A DNA stretch of 43,263 nucleotides. Source: Terriglobia bacterium (GTDB lineage Bacteria; Acidobacteriota; Terriglobia; Terriglobales; Acidobacteriaceae). The DNA is taken from contig JAIQFP010000029.1 in NCBI GenBank assembly GCA_020073165.1, forward strand, positions 1 to 43,263, written 5' to 3'. The notes beneath the pieces were generated by a model. The model was not told the DNA's origin and did no database searches. It saw only the letters and a list, made by a program, of their open reading frames with translations. Made by a program: the position numbers and the translations under genes. Of this stretch, positions 15,951-24,812 are shown one piece after another; positions within the stretch are counted from its first letter, which is position 1; each line of letters begins with the position of its first letter.

Positions 15951-17408
15951 TTGACCACTACTCCGCAAAATGAAGCTGGAGCAATCCCGTCGCCTCGAAC
16001 CTTCCCCGTCGGCGGGCTTGCGATCTTCCTCTCCCTGCTCTTGCTTCTCTCCGCCTTCCTCCTCTTCGCCAGCCCCGACGAGAAGCGCATCACCATCTAC
16101 TCCAGCATCGCCAATTACTCGCTTCCGGTCATCGAGCACAACGGACAGGACTACGCCGGCCTCTTTGAAATGCTGGAGCCGCTGGGGACGGTCGTCTCGA
16201 AGACCGATGGTTCGCGCTGGAAACTCCGCTATAACGATGTGGAAGGCGAGTTCAACACCGGCAAGACCCGCGCCCGGGTTCGTGGCCGCGACTTCGATCT
16301 CCCTGCCAATTTCCTAATGGAAGACGGCCGCGGCCTGGTGCCTTTGGCCGCGCTGACCACCCTGCTGCCCCGCTTCCTCGGCGGTCCCGTGACGTTTCAC
16401 GAAACCTCACGGCGCCTGTTCGTGGGCAGTGTCGCCGTCCACTTCACCGCCCAAGTCAGCAAGACCACTCCGCCGGCCCTGGTGATGGATTTCACTGCGC
16501 CGGTGAATCCCATGATCGCCACCGAGCCGGGAAAACTGCGCATGGTTTTCATCCACGAACCGCTCATTCTCCCAGGCTCCCCGATGCTCACCTTCGACAG
16601 CAAGACCATTCCGTCGGCCAGCTGCCAGGAAAGCAACGGTGCGGTCGAGATCACCGTGACCGGGACAGTGCCGCTCTTTGCCAGCTTCAGTAACGATGGC
16701 CGGACCATTACGGTTGCCCCGGCGGGGCAACCGTCCGCACAGACAACACCTGTGCCGGGGACGCCAGCGGCCTCCTCCTTCCCTGCCCCTCCGGTGATCC
16801 CTGCGGCTCCTGCTGAGCGGCGTTACTTCGCTGTGGTAGACGCCAGCCACGGAGGCGACGAACGCGGGGCCGCTCTCAGCAGTCAATTGTCTGAAAAAGA
16901 TGTCACCCTGGCTCTCGCTCGCCGACTGGCCCAGGAATTGGAGACTCGCGGGCTCACGACCCTGCTCCTTCGCGATGGCGACACTACGCTCACCCTCGAC
17001 CAACGCGCCAACCTGGCAAACACTACCCACGCAGCGATCTATATTTGTGTGCACGCTGCCTCGGAGGGCAATGGGGTTCGCCTCTACACCGCGCTGGTTC
17101 CGGCGGTCGGGGCGGGTCGGGGACCTTTTCTGGACTGGAACACGGCGCAGTCGGCCTTTTATGCCACTAGCCAGGCTGCGCAAGCCAGCCTGTCCGCCGA
17201 GCTCCAGCGGCGGCAGGTACCGGTTCGCTCCCTGGTCGCCCCCTTGCGCCCTTTGAACAACATCATCACCGCCGCGGTGGCAATCGAGGTCGCCCCCCCG
17301 GCTGACGATATTTCTGCGCTCAATTCCGCCCCTTACCAGCAACTCGTCGCCAGCTCGGTCGCCGCAGGCGTCGCCGCGGTGCGTGACAAGCTGGAGGCCG
17401 GCCGATGA
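15951..17408 (+). CDS. N-acetylmuramoyl-L-alanine amidase (Amidase_3)
   Basis: A 485-residue cell-wall hydrolase that cuts the amide between MurNAc and the peptide. An N-terminal transmembrane segment (about 20-41) anchors it. The middle part has copper-amine-oxidase-like or AMIN-like beta domains (RITIYSSIANYSLPV..FLMEDGRGLVPL, and a second up to about 255), then a Pro/Ala linker. The catalytic domain starts near 288. Zinc ligands appear as VVDASHGGDERGA (His about 300), SEKDVTLALA (Glu) and YICVHAAS (His), with the catalytic Glu in AVAIEVAP. The start is TTG, with GAGGTAAG 12-13 nt upstream. Its stop overlaps the next gene as ATGA. Confidence 0.85.
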   Translation: MTTTPQNEAGAIPSPRTFPVGGLAIFLSLLLLLSAFLLFASPDEKRITIYSSIANYSLPVIEHNGQDYAGLFEMLEPLGTVVSKTDGSRWKLRYNDVEGEFNTGKTRARVRGRDFDLPANFLMEDGRGLVPLAALTTLLPRFLGGPVTFHETSRRLFVGSVAVHFTAQVSKTTPPALVMDFTAPVNPMIATEPGKLRMVFIHEPLILPGSPMLTFDSKTIPSASCQESNGAVEITVTGTVPLFASFSNDGRTITVAPAGQPSAQTTPVPGTPAASSFPAPPVIPAAPAERRYFAVVDASHGGDERGAALSSQLSEKDVTLALARRLAQELETRGLTTLLLRDGDTTLTLDQRANLANTTHAAIYICVHAASEGNGVRLYTALVPAVGAGRGPFLDWNTAQSAFYATSQAAQASLSAELQRRQVPVRSLVAPLRPLNNIITAAVAIEVAPPADDISALNSAPYQQLVASSVAAGVAAVRDKLEAGR

Positions 17409-18001
17409 TTCCCCGTCACCTGGTGATCAGTGTCGCCATTATGCTGGCGGTGGCGCTGGGCATGAGCGTGTATGTCTGGCGCATTCGCGGACGCGTCGCC
17501 CAGACCGAGGCAACCGCCTACCCCAGCCCCTTAGCGCCTCCGGTCTCAGGGCCCACCGAGCAGATCACCTTGTACGTCGCCTACGACGATCCCGGTGTGA
17601 TCCGTCCCCAATCTGCCCGCATTCCGCTGCCCGCCGGACGCCAGCAACGCGCCCAGGAACTGCTACGTGCCTTGCTCGACCTTTATCTCGGCAAGTCCTC
17701 GCCCCATCCCCTGGCGACCGGGGCTGAGGTCCGCGATGTCTACCTCGCAGAACCCGGGCTAGCGGTAATTGACACCAATGCGACCTTCGCTGACGGTCAC
17801 CGTTCTGGCGTTCTGGTTGAGGAACTCACGGTGACCTCCCTGGTCCAGACCCTCTCCGCCAATGTTCCCGGTCTCACTCGGGTCAGGATTCTGGTGAACG
17901 GCAAACCCCGCGAAACCCTCGCCGGTCATGCCGATCTCTCCGATATCTACGACATCTCCCAAGTCAACCAGATGGCCACCCAACTGCAAGCCAGCCAGTA
18001 A
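17405..18001 (+). CDS. GerMN domain protein
   Basis: A 198-residue single-pass membrane protein. The transmembrane helix is residues 5-25 (HLVISVAIMLAVALGMSVYVW). The rest is a GerMN domain: ITLYVAYDDPG, RAQELLRALLDLYL, VRDVYLAEPGLAVIDTNATFADGHRSG, LVQTLSANVPGLTRVRILVNGK. GerMN was named from sporulation protein GerM, but is found in many non-sporing bacteria beside peptidoglycan enzymes. It starts on the ATGA shared with the amidase stop (4-bp overlap), so both probably act together at the cell wall. Confidence 0.88.
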   Translation: MIPRHLVISVAIMLAVALGMSVYVWRIRGRVAQTEATAYPSPLAPPVSGPTEQITLYVAYDDPGVIRPQSARIPLPAGRQQRAQELLRALLDLYLGKSSPHPLATGAEVRDVYLAEPGLAVIDTNATFADGHRSGVLVEELTVTSLVQTLSANVPGLTRVRILVNGKPRETLAGHADLSDIYDISQVNQMATQLQASQ

Positions 18002-18010
18002 ACCCAAACC

Positions 18011-18088
18011 GCAGGGGACGCCGAGGGCACGGAGGAATCGTCGGGGTTTTTCGTCCCCCAATTCCTCTGCGTCTTCCGTGTCCTCTGC
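18011..18088 (+). repeat. Imperfect inverted repeat hairpin
   Basis: The arms GCAGGGGACGCCGAGGGCAC.. (18011-18038) and its imperfect complement (18061-18088) match at 21 of 28 positions around a centre GGGG-TTTTTCGT-CCCC. Each arm resembles the GCAGAGGACGCAGAGG repeat seen between genes in many genomes; here two copies face each other. It could also terminate the amidase/GerMN transcript. Confidence 0.6.
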
Positions 18089-18098
18089 AATTTTCATT

Positions 18099-18104
18099 TA
18101 CAAT
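18099..18104 (+). promoter_or_regulatory. -10 box of rph (leaderless)
   Basis: TACAAT ends 8 nt before ATG 18113, so transcription would begin about 2 nt before the start codon. There is no Shine-Dalgarno sequence. It is the same arrangement as thiG. Confidence 0.45.
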
Positions 18105-18112
18105 CGCCGCTT

Positions 18113-18850
18113 ATGGTCTACCGCTCAGACAACCGCGCCCCCGACCAGATGCGCCCGGTCAACATCCTCCCGGATTACATCACCACGGCCGAGGGCTCAG
18201 TGCTCATCGAGGTGGGCAACACTCGCGTCATCTGCACCGCGTCGGTCGAGGAGACCGTCCCCCCGTTTCTGCGCAACACCGGCAAGGGCTGGATCTCGAG
18301 CGAGTACGCCATGCTGCCCCGCGCCACTCTGACTCGCACCCCGCGCGAAGTAAATAAAGGCCGTCCCAGCGGGCGCACCCACGAAATCCAGCGCCTCATT
18401 GGCCGCTCCCTGCGGGCGGTCACTGACCTGGAACGCCTGGGCGAACGCACCATCTGGATTGATTGCGACGTCATCCAGGCCGACGGCGGCACCCGCACCG
18501 CATCCATCACCGGCGCCTTTGTCGCCCTCGGCCTGGCCATGGAAAAACTGGTCGAGGCCGGCACCCTGACCTCGGTTCCCTTCCGCGACTTTGTGGCCGC
18601 GGTGAGCGTGGGCATCGTGGATGGGGAGATCATGCTCGATCTCAGCTACGAAGAAGACTCCCGCGCCGATGTGGACATGAATTTCGTCATGACTGCCGGC
18701 CGGAAGTTTGTGGAGGTTCAGGCCACTGCCGAGCACCAGGTTTTCGACGAGCAGCAACTCGCAAAGATGATCGCGCTGGCCAGCCAGGGGATTCAATCGC
18801 TGATTGCCAAGCAGCAGGCAATTTTGGGGATGCTGACGCTTAGGCAGTAA
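18113..18850 (+). CDS. rph: Ribonuclease PH
   Basis: A 245-residue phosphorolytic 3'-5' exoribonuclease that trims tRNA 3' ends. Diagnostic segments: [87 protein letters not shown] and [21 protein letters not shown]. Complete and of normal length. No rdgB (usual partner) follows; an unrelated aldolase does. Confidence 0.97.
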   Translation: MVYRSDNRAPDQMRPVNILPDYITTAEGSVLIEVGNTRVICTASVEETVPPFLRNTGKGWISSEYAMLPRATLTRTPREVNKGRPSGRTHEIQRLIGRSLRAVTDLERLGERTIWIDCDVIQADGGTRTASITGAFVALGLAMEKLVEAGTLTSVPFRDFVAAVSVGIVDGEIMLDLSYEEDSRADVDMNFVMTAGRKFVEVQATAEHQVFDEQQLAKMIALASQGIQSLIAKQQAILGMLTLRQ

Positions 18851-18905
18851 ACTTTGCGTCCTCCGCGGTTTCGATTGGTTTTGCTCTTCGGACTCCCAAA
18901 AGTAT

Positions 18906-18911
18906 TACAAT
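18906..18911 (+). promoter_or_regulatory. Likely -10 box of the aldolase gene
   Basis: TACAAT with a possible TTGCTC 19 bp upstream. It would give a leader of about 65 nt ending in the strong TTGGAGGA ribosome-binding site before ATG 18983. Confidence 0.4.
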
Positions 18912-18982
18912 GATGAGCCGTCGTGTCTGTGATTGGGCGGCATTGTCATTAATTCGTAACCCGCACTTATTTGGAGGAATCC

Positions 18983-19990
18983 ATGAAACTTACCCCTGGA
19001 AAACTTGCCGGCCTAAAAGCCGTTTCCAACGACCGCGGTGTGATCGCCGCTGCCGCCATGGACCAGCGCGGCTCGCTGCAGAAGTCCCTGGCCAAGGAGA
19101 GGGGCTCCGAAATTACCGACGCCATGATGGAAGAGTTCAAGACGCTGGTCGCCGAAGTGCTCACTCCACACGCCAGCGCGATCCTGCTCGACCCTGAATG
19201 GGGTCTTCCGGCTTCCAAGAAGCGTGCCAAGAACGCCGGCTTGCTCCTCGCCTATGAGAAGACCGGATACGACAAGACTGGCCCCGGCCGCTTGCCCGAC
19301 CTACTCGACAACTGGTCGGTGCGCCGCCTGAAGGAAGCCGGCGCCGACTGCTGCAAGATCCTGCTCTACTACACACCCTTCGATCCCAAGAACATCAACG
19401 ACATCAAGCACGCCTGGGTGGAGCGCATCGGCGATGAGTGCCGCGCCAATGACATTCCCTTCTTCCTCGAGTTTGTCGGCTACGAAGAAGGCGCTGACGA
19501 GAAGGGCTTTGAATACGCCAAGAAGAAGCCGGACATTGTCAGCGGCAGCATGAAGGAATTCTCCAAGGACCGCTACGGCGTGGATGTCTTGAAGGTCGAG
19601 GTGCCGGTCAATATGAAGTTCGTCGAAGGCGTCAAGACCTTCACCGGCCAAAAGGCGTACAGCAAGAGAGAAGCGGTTGACCTCTTCCACAAGGCCGCCG
19701 GCATGGCCACCAAGCCGTTCATATACCTTTCGGCCGGAGTCAGCAACGCGGAGTTCACTGAGACCCTGGAACTCGCCGGCGAAAGCGGCGTTAAGTTCAA
19801 CGGCGTACTCTGCGGCCGCGCCACCTGGAAGGATGGCATCCCGGTCTATGCCAAGCAGGGTGCCGCCGCCTTCCGCAAGTGGCTGGAAACCGAGGGCGTG
19901 AACAACATCAACAACGTCAACTCTCGCCTGAAAGCCGCCACGTCGTGGCACTCGATCTACGAGATCGAGCCCGCTCTGGCCGGAGCGTAG
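18983..19990 (+). CDS. lacD: Tagatose 1,6-bisphosphate aldolase (LacD type)
   Basis: A 335-residue class I aldolase that splits tagatose 1,6-bisphosphate (often also fructose 1,6-bisphosphate) to DHAP and glyceraldehyde 3-phosphate. Evidence: AAAMDQRGSL, ILLDPEWGLPA, GADCCKILLYYTP (Lys125), FFLEFVGYEEG, the Schiff-base Lys204 in DVLKVEVPVN, and GVSNAEFTETLELAGESG. The start at 18983 has GGAGGA 5-6 nt upstream; an upstream in-frame TTG lies inside that site and was rejected. No other lac/tagatose-pathway genes are near, so it may serve as a general glycolytic aldolase. A terminator follows. Confidence 0.9.
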   Translation: MKLTPGKLAGLKAVSNDRGVIAAAAMDQRGSLQKSLAKERGSEITDAMMEEFKTLVAEVLTPHASAILLDPEWGLPASKKRAKNAGLLLAYEKTGYDKTGPGRLPDLLDNWSVRRLKEAGADCCKILLYYTPFDPKNINDIKHAWVERIGDECRANDIPFFLEFVGYEEGADEKGFEYAKKKPDIVSGSMKEFSKDRYGVDVLKVEVPVNMKFVEGVKTFTGQKAYSKREAVDLFHKAAGMATKPFIYLSAGVSNAEFTETLELAGESGVKFNGVLCGRATWKDGIPVYAKQGAAAFRKWLETEGVNNINNVNSRLKAATSWHSIYEIEPALAGA

Positions 19991-20009
19991 AGTTACCGGA
20001 CTGGGTTAT

Positions 20010-20045
20010 AGAGCGTGCCAGGTCCCACCCGGCACGCTCTTTCTT
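20010..20045 (+). terminator. Rho-independent terminator
   Basis: AGAGCGTGCC (20010-20019) pairs perfectly with GGCACGCTCT (20031-20040) across an 11-nt loop and is followed by TTCTT. It is 20 bp past the aldolase stop, between convergent genes. Confidence 0.88.
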
Positions 20046-20062
20046 GTGGATAAGACCGTTTC

Positions 20063-21073
20063 CTACTCACTCGCCGCGTAGTAGCCCGCCTTGGCATGCA
20101 CATGCAGGAACGACAGCTTGGGGATCTGCAGTTTGATATTGATCTTGTGCCATTTGCCATCGTGCGGCGTATTGTCCGGGTGGTAAGCCAGCACATACTG
20201 GTTACGAAGCGCGACGCCAACGCGCGTGACCACCGCCGGCAAGTCATTGGGGTTGTCGAGAGTAAATGCTTGCCCGCCGGTGACTTCCGCAATGTTGTTT
20301 AGGAGCTCCGGCCCCAGTCGTTCTTCCTGGGTGGGGAAATAGCGATCGTAGGTTCCCACCGCGTAGATAACCACATCAGCCTCTTTGACCGCAGACTTGA
20401 CTTCAACGTCCGTGTAGCGGCTGTGGTTGTCCCCGCCGTCGGAGATGATCAGCAGCGCCTTCCGCGAATACCTGGCCTCTCGCATCTTGGAAATGCCCAT
20501 ATAGATGGCATCGAGCAGCGAGGTCTCGCCCCGGGCAGCTGCAAACAACAGCTTGTTCTCGACTTCCTCGGGGCGAGAAGTGAAATCCGTCACCAGTCTA
20601 GGCTCGTTCGAAAAGGTAACCATGAAGAATTCATCCTGCGGATTAGCCGCTTCGCAGAACCGCCGCACCGCTTCCTGCGCCCGGTCCATCTTGTACTTCA
20701 TACTGCCGCTGATATCCATGAGGATGCCGATCGAGACCGGTGCGTCTTCGCTGGAGAAATGTTCGATGGCTTGCGGCTTCTTGCCCTCGAAAACCCGGAA
20801 GTTGTTCTGCCTCAGGCCGACCACCAGCCGGTTCAACTCGTCCGTAATGGTGACGGGGACGAGCACCAGATCTACCGTCTTTCGGATCGGCTTGGTGTAA
20901 GTACTTAGGCCGAGGTCCATTCCGCGGGCCGCGGCAGCCAGGGCTGCGGGGCTTTGGTGCGGCGTGAGGTGGACTTCGTCACTGTCGTTCTGGGCCCACG
21001 CCCAAGCTGCGAAGGTTAAAACACAGAGGAAAAACAGGCCACGCAAGGAAAACGCTCTGCAACCAGCCGGCAT
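20063..21073 (-). CDS. Secreted VWFA-related protein (paralogue)
   Basis: A 336-residue exported protein with a signal peptide (RGLFFLCVLTFAAWAWAQ, ending near residue 28), a family strand block (TVDLVLVPVTITDELNRLVVGLRQNNFRVFEG) and a VWA domain with MIDAS DISGSMK, a Thr-equivalent in RGETSLLDAIY and IISDGGDNHSRY. It ends with QYVLAYHPDN..HVHAKAGYYAASE. It matches the 13180-14286 protein closely across the VWA and C-terminal parts. The start is taken at ATG 21073; an ATG at 21088 is also in frame. Monocistronic and convergent with the aldolase gene. Confidence 0.9.
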   Translation of the reverse strand: MPAGCRAFSLRGLFFLCVLTFAAWAWAQNDSDEVHLTPHQSPAALAAAARGMDLGLSTYTKPIRKTVDLVLVPVTITDELNRLVVGLRQNNFRVFEGKKPQAIEHFSSEDAPVSIGILMDISGSMKYKMDRAQEAVRRFCEAANPQDEFFMVTFSNEPRLVTDFTSRPEEVENKLLFAAARGETSLLDAIYMGISKMREARYSRKALLIISDGGDNHSRYTDVEVKSAVKEADVVIYAVGTYDRYFPTQEERLGPELLNNIAEVTGGQAFTLDNPNDLPAVVTRVGVALRNQYVLAYHPDNTPHDGKWHKINIKLQIPKLSFLHVHAKAGYYAASE

Positions 21074-21280
21074 GACGCACCGCCCCAATCCCGATCGGCA
21101 GTGCGCCGGCTTTCTGCAAAAGTCTGCTGCATTGCCTGCTTGGTTTTAGGACGGGTTTACAGTCGGAGCAAGCTAACTTTGGGGAGGGAGGAAACCAAAG
21201 TAACGTTAGAACCCCTGGGCTATACTGCTCGCTGTTGAATTTCTCGTCAGTGGTCTGGACCGGCTGTAGCGCATGTTGAA

Positions 21281-22057
21281 ATGACCAGCACGGCTCTCAT
21301 CACCGGGGCGTCCGGCGGCATTGGATACGAACTGGCCAAGCTGTTCGCCAAAGACCATCACAACCTGGTGCTGGTCGCCCGCAGCGGTTCCAAGCTGGCG
21401 CAGTTTGCCGACGAATTGCAGCGCCAGTTCGGGGTTTCGGTGAAAACCATTGCCCTGGACCTGTCAGGCGTTCCCGCGCCGCAGTTCCTCTTCGATCAAC
21501 TGCAGCGCGAAGCGATCGCTGTGGACATCCTGGTGAACAACGCCGCCTACGGCAAGCACGGCGAATTCGTCGCCATTCCCCTGGCTGAGAGTCTTGGTCA
21601 AATCCAGCTCAACATCACCGCGCTTACCCAGCTCTCGAAGCTTTTCCTGGGCCCGATGGTGGAGCGCCACGCGGGCAGAATCCTGAACGTGGCATCCACG
21701 GCTGCATTTCAACCGGGACCGCTGATGGCCGTCTACTACGCCACCAAGGCCTATGTGCTGTCATTTTCGGAAGCTCTGGCCAACGAGTTGAAACCCAGTG
21801 GCATCACCGTGACCTGCCTGTGCCCCGGTCCGACGCAAACCGGATTCCAGGAGCGCGCGGCCCTGCAGGGCTCTCGTCTGGTGAAGCTGGGAATGATGAA
21901 TGCGAAGGCTGTGGCCCTCGACGGCTACCGCGGGATGCTGGCGGGCAAGCCCGTGGTCATATCGGGAGTGCGCAACTGGTTCGTGGCGGAGTCGGTACGT
22001 TTCGCCCCTCGCAGGCTGGTGACTGCGGTGTCGCGAAAGGTGGCCGAAAAAACTTAG
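21281..22057 (+). CDS. Short-chain dehydrogenase/reductase
   Basis: A 258-residue SDR with a Rossmann fold. The cofactor loop is TGASGGIG (8-15), with VARS after beta-2 suggesting NADP preference. NNAAYG replaces the usual NNAG, and the catalytic set is Ser139 (NVAST) and Tyr152-xxx-Lys156 (VYYATKAY), followed by CPGPTQTGF. The C-terminal SVRFAPRRLVTAVSRKVAEK resembles the DltE/YqjQ-type SDR group. Substrate unknown. It starts at ATG 21281; TATACT at about 21220 may be its -10 box. Confidence 0.9.
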   Translation: MTSTALITGASGGIGYELAKLFAKDHHNLVLVARSGSKLAQFADELQRQFGVSVKTIALDLSGVPAPQFLFDQLQREAIAVDILVNNAAYGKHGEFVAIPLAESLGQIQLNITALTQLSKLFLGPMVERHAGRILNVASTAAFQPGPLMAVYYATKAYVLSFSEALANELKPSGITVTCLCPGPTQTGFQERAALQGSRLVKLGMMNAKAVALDGYRGMLAGKPVVISGVRNWFVAESVRFAPRRLVTAVSRKVAEKT

Positions 22058-22072
22058 TGCCCGGCTAGATCC

Positions 22073-23035
22073 TCACTTCACTTGGAAGTTCTTTGCGTCT
22101 ACCGAGATGTTCTCAATGATTCGAGTCGCGCTGGTGTCCCAATCCAAAACCGTCGTCTTCCCGCCCTGCAGCTCTTGCGTAAAGTGAATCGTGTAGTGAT
22201 TGGGCAGGGTAAGACCGTCGGCCGTCTTGAACTCGCTGAATCTTTCCTCGACGCGGTAGCGGGTTTCCTGCTGATTGCTGGCCTGCGCCGCGTCTGCGCT
22301 CACCGTTCCCTGTATTGCCATTGTTGGGCGGTCAACCTGTCCCCCACTACTCAACTCGGGGACGGCCAAGCTGTTCACCTCCCCGCCCTTACCCAGTTGG
22401 GCGCGGATCGACAAGGTATAGACCGTCAACACGTGATGAAAACTCTCCGGCTCGAAATATAAACGAATTTCTACATCTTGACCTTTCTTGGGCTTGTACC
22501 GGACCTCGTAGAGTTGCTTTCCATCAATGGTTTTCAGTCCTTCATAACTGAGCTTTGGCTTACGCTGGTCAATGTCAAGGAGAGGCCAGGCCGTGGACAG
22601 TTCTCCGCCCAACAAGCCGTCGCGCAGGATTATGTCCTGGATGTAGACGAAAGTCCCAAAGTTAGACCGGTTCTGCGCGTCGGTGGCGGTAGCGACCCCT
22701 ACCTTGTTTCCGTCGCAGATAATCCGTTCGCCGTGGTAGTTGCTGTTGGGGAATTTCATCATCAGTTGAACTTTGTGCTCCTCGGAAACGATGACGGTTT
22801 GGCCATCGGTCGACTTGCCGGCCCCACCCGCGACCACCTTAAACTGGGTGGTTCCCTCAAATACGCGCGACTTGGCTGCGGCCCGGGTCGCAGCGTCACC
22901 AATCGAAGCAAGATGGCCCGCGAGGATATCTTCCAGCTTCACCTCGGTGGCGGCACTGCTCAGCCGGGGGCTGGCAAGGCAAGGGAGGATGATGGCAACC
23001 GATAGGGCGGCCCTTACGAATCGAAGCTTAAGCAT
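22073..23035 (-). CDS. Secreted protein of unknown function
   Basis: A 320-residue exported protein. The signal peptide is MLKLRFVRAALSVAIILPCL..SSAA (about 1-29). The mature part begins with KLEDILAGHLASIGDAATRAAAKSRVFEGTTQFKVV and is rich in beta strands (HKVQLMMKFPNSNYHGERIICDGNKV, KQLYEVRYKPKKGQDVEIRLYFEPESFHHVLTVY, ETRYRVEERFSEFKTADGLTLPNHYTIHFT), recalling LolA/LolB-like or outer-membrane lipoprotein-sorting beta folds. No Cys lipobox. The start at 23035 is chosen because the signal peptide begins there. It is tail to tail with the SDR gene, 15 bp apart. Confidence 0.8.
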   Translation of the reverse strand: MLKLRFVRAALSVAIILPCLASPRLSSAATEVKLEDILAGHLASIGDAATRAAAKSRVFEGTTQFKVVAGGAGKSTDGQTVIVSEEHKVQLMMKFPNSNYHGERIICDGNKVGVATATDAQNRSNFGTFVYIQDIILRDGLLGGELSTAWPLLDIDQRKPKLSYEGLKTIDGKQLYEVRYKPKKGQDVEIRLYFEPESFHHVLTVYTLSIRAQLGKGGEVNSLAVPELSSGGQVDRPTMAIQGTVSADAAQASNQQETRYRVEERFSEFKTADGLTLPNHYTIHFTQELQGGKTTVLDWDTSATRIIENISVDAKNFQVK

Positions 23036-23183
23036 GGTACTTCTCTCGCTTTCTGCCAATGGCACACCACTCGCGAAAAACATATGTAGAGGATAACTCT
23101 ATTTGCAACGCCAGCGTCAAGAATCTGCGGCCACCGAACCTGCCGGTCGCGGTGTTCCTGCCCGCCGAGGCTGGCCATCAATG

Positions 23184-24743
23184 CTATTCCCACTCAATCG
23201 TCCCGGGCGGCTTTGAGGTGATGTCGTACACCACGCGGTTTACACCCTTTACTTCGTTCACGATGCGGCTGGAAATGGTTTTCAGCACTTCGGTAGGGAG
23301 CGGCACCCAGTCGGCGGTCATGCCGTCTTCGGAATGGACGGCGCGGATGGCGCAGGTGTAGGCGTAGGTACGCATGTCTCCCATGACGCCTACGGTCATC
23401 ACGGGCAAGAGCACGGCGAAGGACTGCCAGATTTTCGTGTATAGGCCGGCCTTCTTGATCTCCGTGACCACAATGTCGTCGCACTCGCGGAGAATGTCGA
23501 GGCGTTCGGGTGTGACTTCTCCCAGTACGCGCACGGCAAGTCCAGGGCCCGGGAAGGGTTGGCGCTGCAGGACCTCTTCCGGCATACCCAGATCGCGGCC
23601 GATCTTGCGGACTTCATCTTTGAATAAGTCTTTGAGCGGCTCGATCAGCTTGAGCTTCATCTTCTCCGGCAGGCCGCCGACGTTGTGATGGGTCTTGATG
23701 GTCTGCGAGGGCCCGCGAACCGAGCGCGACTCAATCACATCGGGATAGAGCGTGCCCTGCACCAGCCATTTGACTTTGCCCTCCTCCTTTTCGATGCGGT
23801 GGGCCTCTCTTTCAAAAACATGAATAAATTCGTTGCCGATGATCTTGCGCTTCTTCTCGGGATCGGTCACGCCCTTGAGCTTGGCAAGGAAGCGCTGGCT
23901 GGCGTCCACCGCAACGATGTGCAAACCGAGCTTGTCGCGCAGGTTCTGCTGGACTTTCTCGAACTCGTTCTTGCGCAGCACGCCGTTGTTGACGAAGACG
24001 CAGGTCAGTCGCGAAGCCTGGCCGTCGCGCATCGCGCGATCCACGAGCGTCGCAGCCACTGACGAATCCACGCCTCCAGAGAGAGCGCAGATAGCCCGGC
24101 CGTTGCCCACGGTTTGGCGAACGCTGGCGATAGTCGCATCGATAAAGTGCTGGGGCGTCCAACTGGGCTTGGCGCCGCAGATGTTGAGCGCGAAGTTGCG
24201 CAGAATGTCGGTGCCGAGCGGCGTGTGGTGGACCTCGGGGTGGAACTGCACCGCCCACATCTTCTGCTCGGCGTTCTCGATGGCGGCGACTGCGTTGGGC
24301 GACTTGGCAGTCAGGTGGAAGCCGGAAGGCAGTTCGACGGCTTCGTCGCCATGCGACATCCACACAGCCAGCACTTTGGGCAAACCTTCAAACAGGCGCG
24401 AGCCGTTCTGGAGTTCGACTTTGGCGTGGCCATATTCGCGCTTGTCCGCGGGACGGACCTTGCCTCCGAGGGCGTGCACCATGTATTGCAGGCCATAACA
24501 GATTCCGAGCACCGGCAGACCGAGGCTGAAAACACGCTGGTCAGCGACCGGAGCGTCCTTGTCATACACCGACGCCGGCCCGCCGGACAGAATGATCCCA
24601 ACCGGTGAGTAGCCTCGGATCTCATCCAGCTTGGCGTTGCAGGGCAGGACGACGGAGAAAACGTTCTGTTCGCGGATGCGGCGCGCGATGAGCTGGGAAT
24701 ATTGCGCGCCAAAGTCGAGAACAACGATGGATTGGGTTTCCAC
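23184..24743 (-). CDS. guaA: GMP synthase (glutamine-hydrolysing)
   Basis: A 519-residue enzyme converting XMP to GMP with glutamine and ATP. The class I amidotransferase domain has the nucleophile Cys82 in GICYGLQY and the partner His/Glu in [10 protein letters not shown]. The ATP-pyrophosphatase domain carries the PP-loop [10 protein letters not shown], then [12 protein letters not shown] and [12 protein letters not shown]. The dimerisation domain has [18 protein letters not shown] and ends [11 protein letters not shown] 24743 ([16 protein letters not shown]) gives the standard length. The longer in-frame TTG start near 24794 would add 17 residues from repeat DNA and is disfavoured. Confidence 0.97.
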   Translation of the reverse strand: METQSIVVLDFGAQYSQLIARRIREQNVFSVVLPCNAKLDEIRGYSPVGIILSGGPASVYDKDAPVADQRVFSLGLPVLGICYGLQYMVHALGGKVRPADKREYGHAKVELQNGSRLFEGLPKVLAVWMSHGDEAVELPSGFHLTAKSPNAVAAIENAEQKMWAVQFHPEVHHTPLGTDILRNFALNICGAKPSWTPQHFIDATIASVRQTVGNGRAICALSGGVDSSVAATLVDRAMRDGQASRLTCVFVNNGVLRKNEFEKVQQNLRDKLGLHIVAVDASQRFLAKLKGVTDPEKKRKIIGNEFIHVFEREAHRIEKEEGKVKWLVQGTLYPDVIESRSVRGPSQTIKTHHNVGGLPEKMKLKLIEPLKDLFKDEVRKIGRDLGMPEEVLQRQPFPGPGLAVRVLGEVTPERLDILRECDDIVVTEIKKAGLYTKIWQSFAVLLPVMTVGVMGDMRTYAYTCAIRAVHSEDGMTADWVPLPTEVLKTISSRIVNEVKGVNRVVYDITSKPPGTIEWE

Positions 24744-24781
24744 GGATGAGTGTCTCAAAACGGGAGGATAGTGTAAAGAGG

Positions 24782-24812
24782 CAGCACCCAGCAATCAGCG
24801 CGCAGCATTCAC
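24782..24812 (-). repeat. Dispersed CAGCACTCAGCAATCAG repeat, copy
   Basis: GCAGCACCCAGCAATCAGCG..CAGCATTCA lies between guaA and the membrane-protein gene. The same motif occurs inside that gene (24891-24924), and a shorter one is upstream of the CGS-family gene (10963-10978, AGCACTCAGCATTCAG). Confidence 0.6.
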
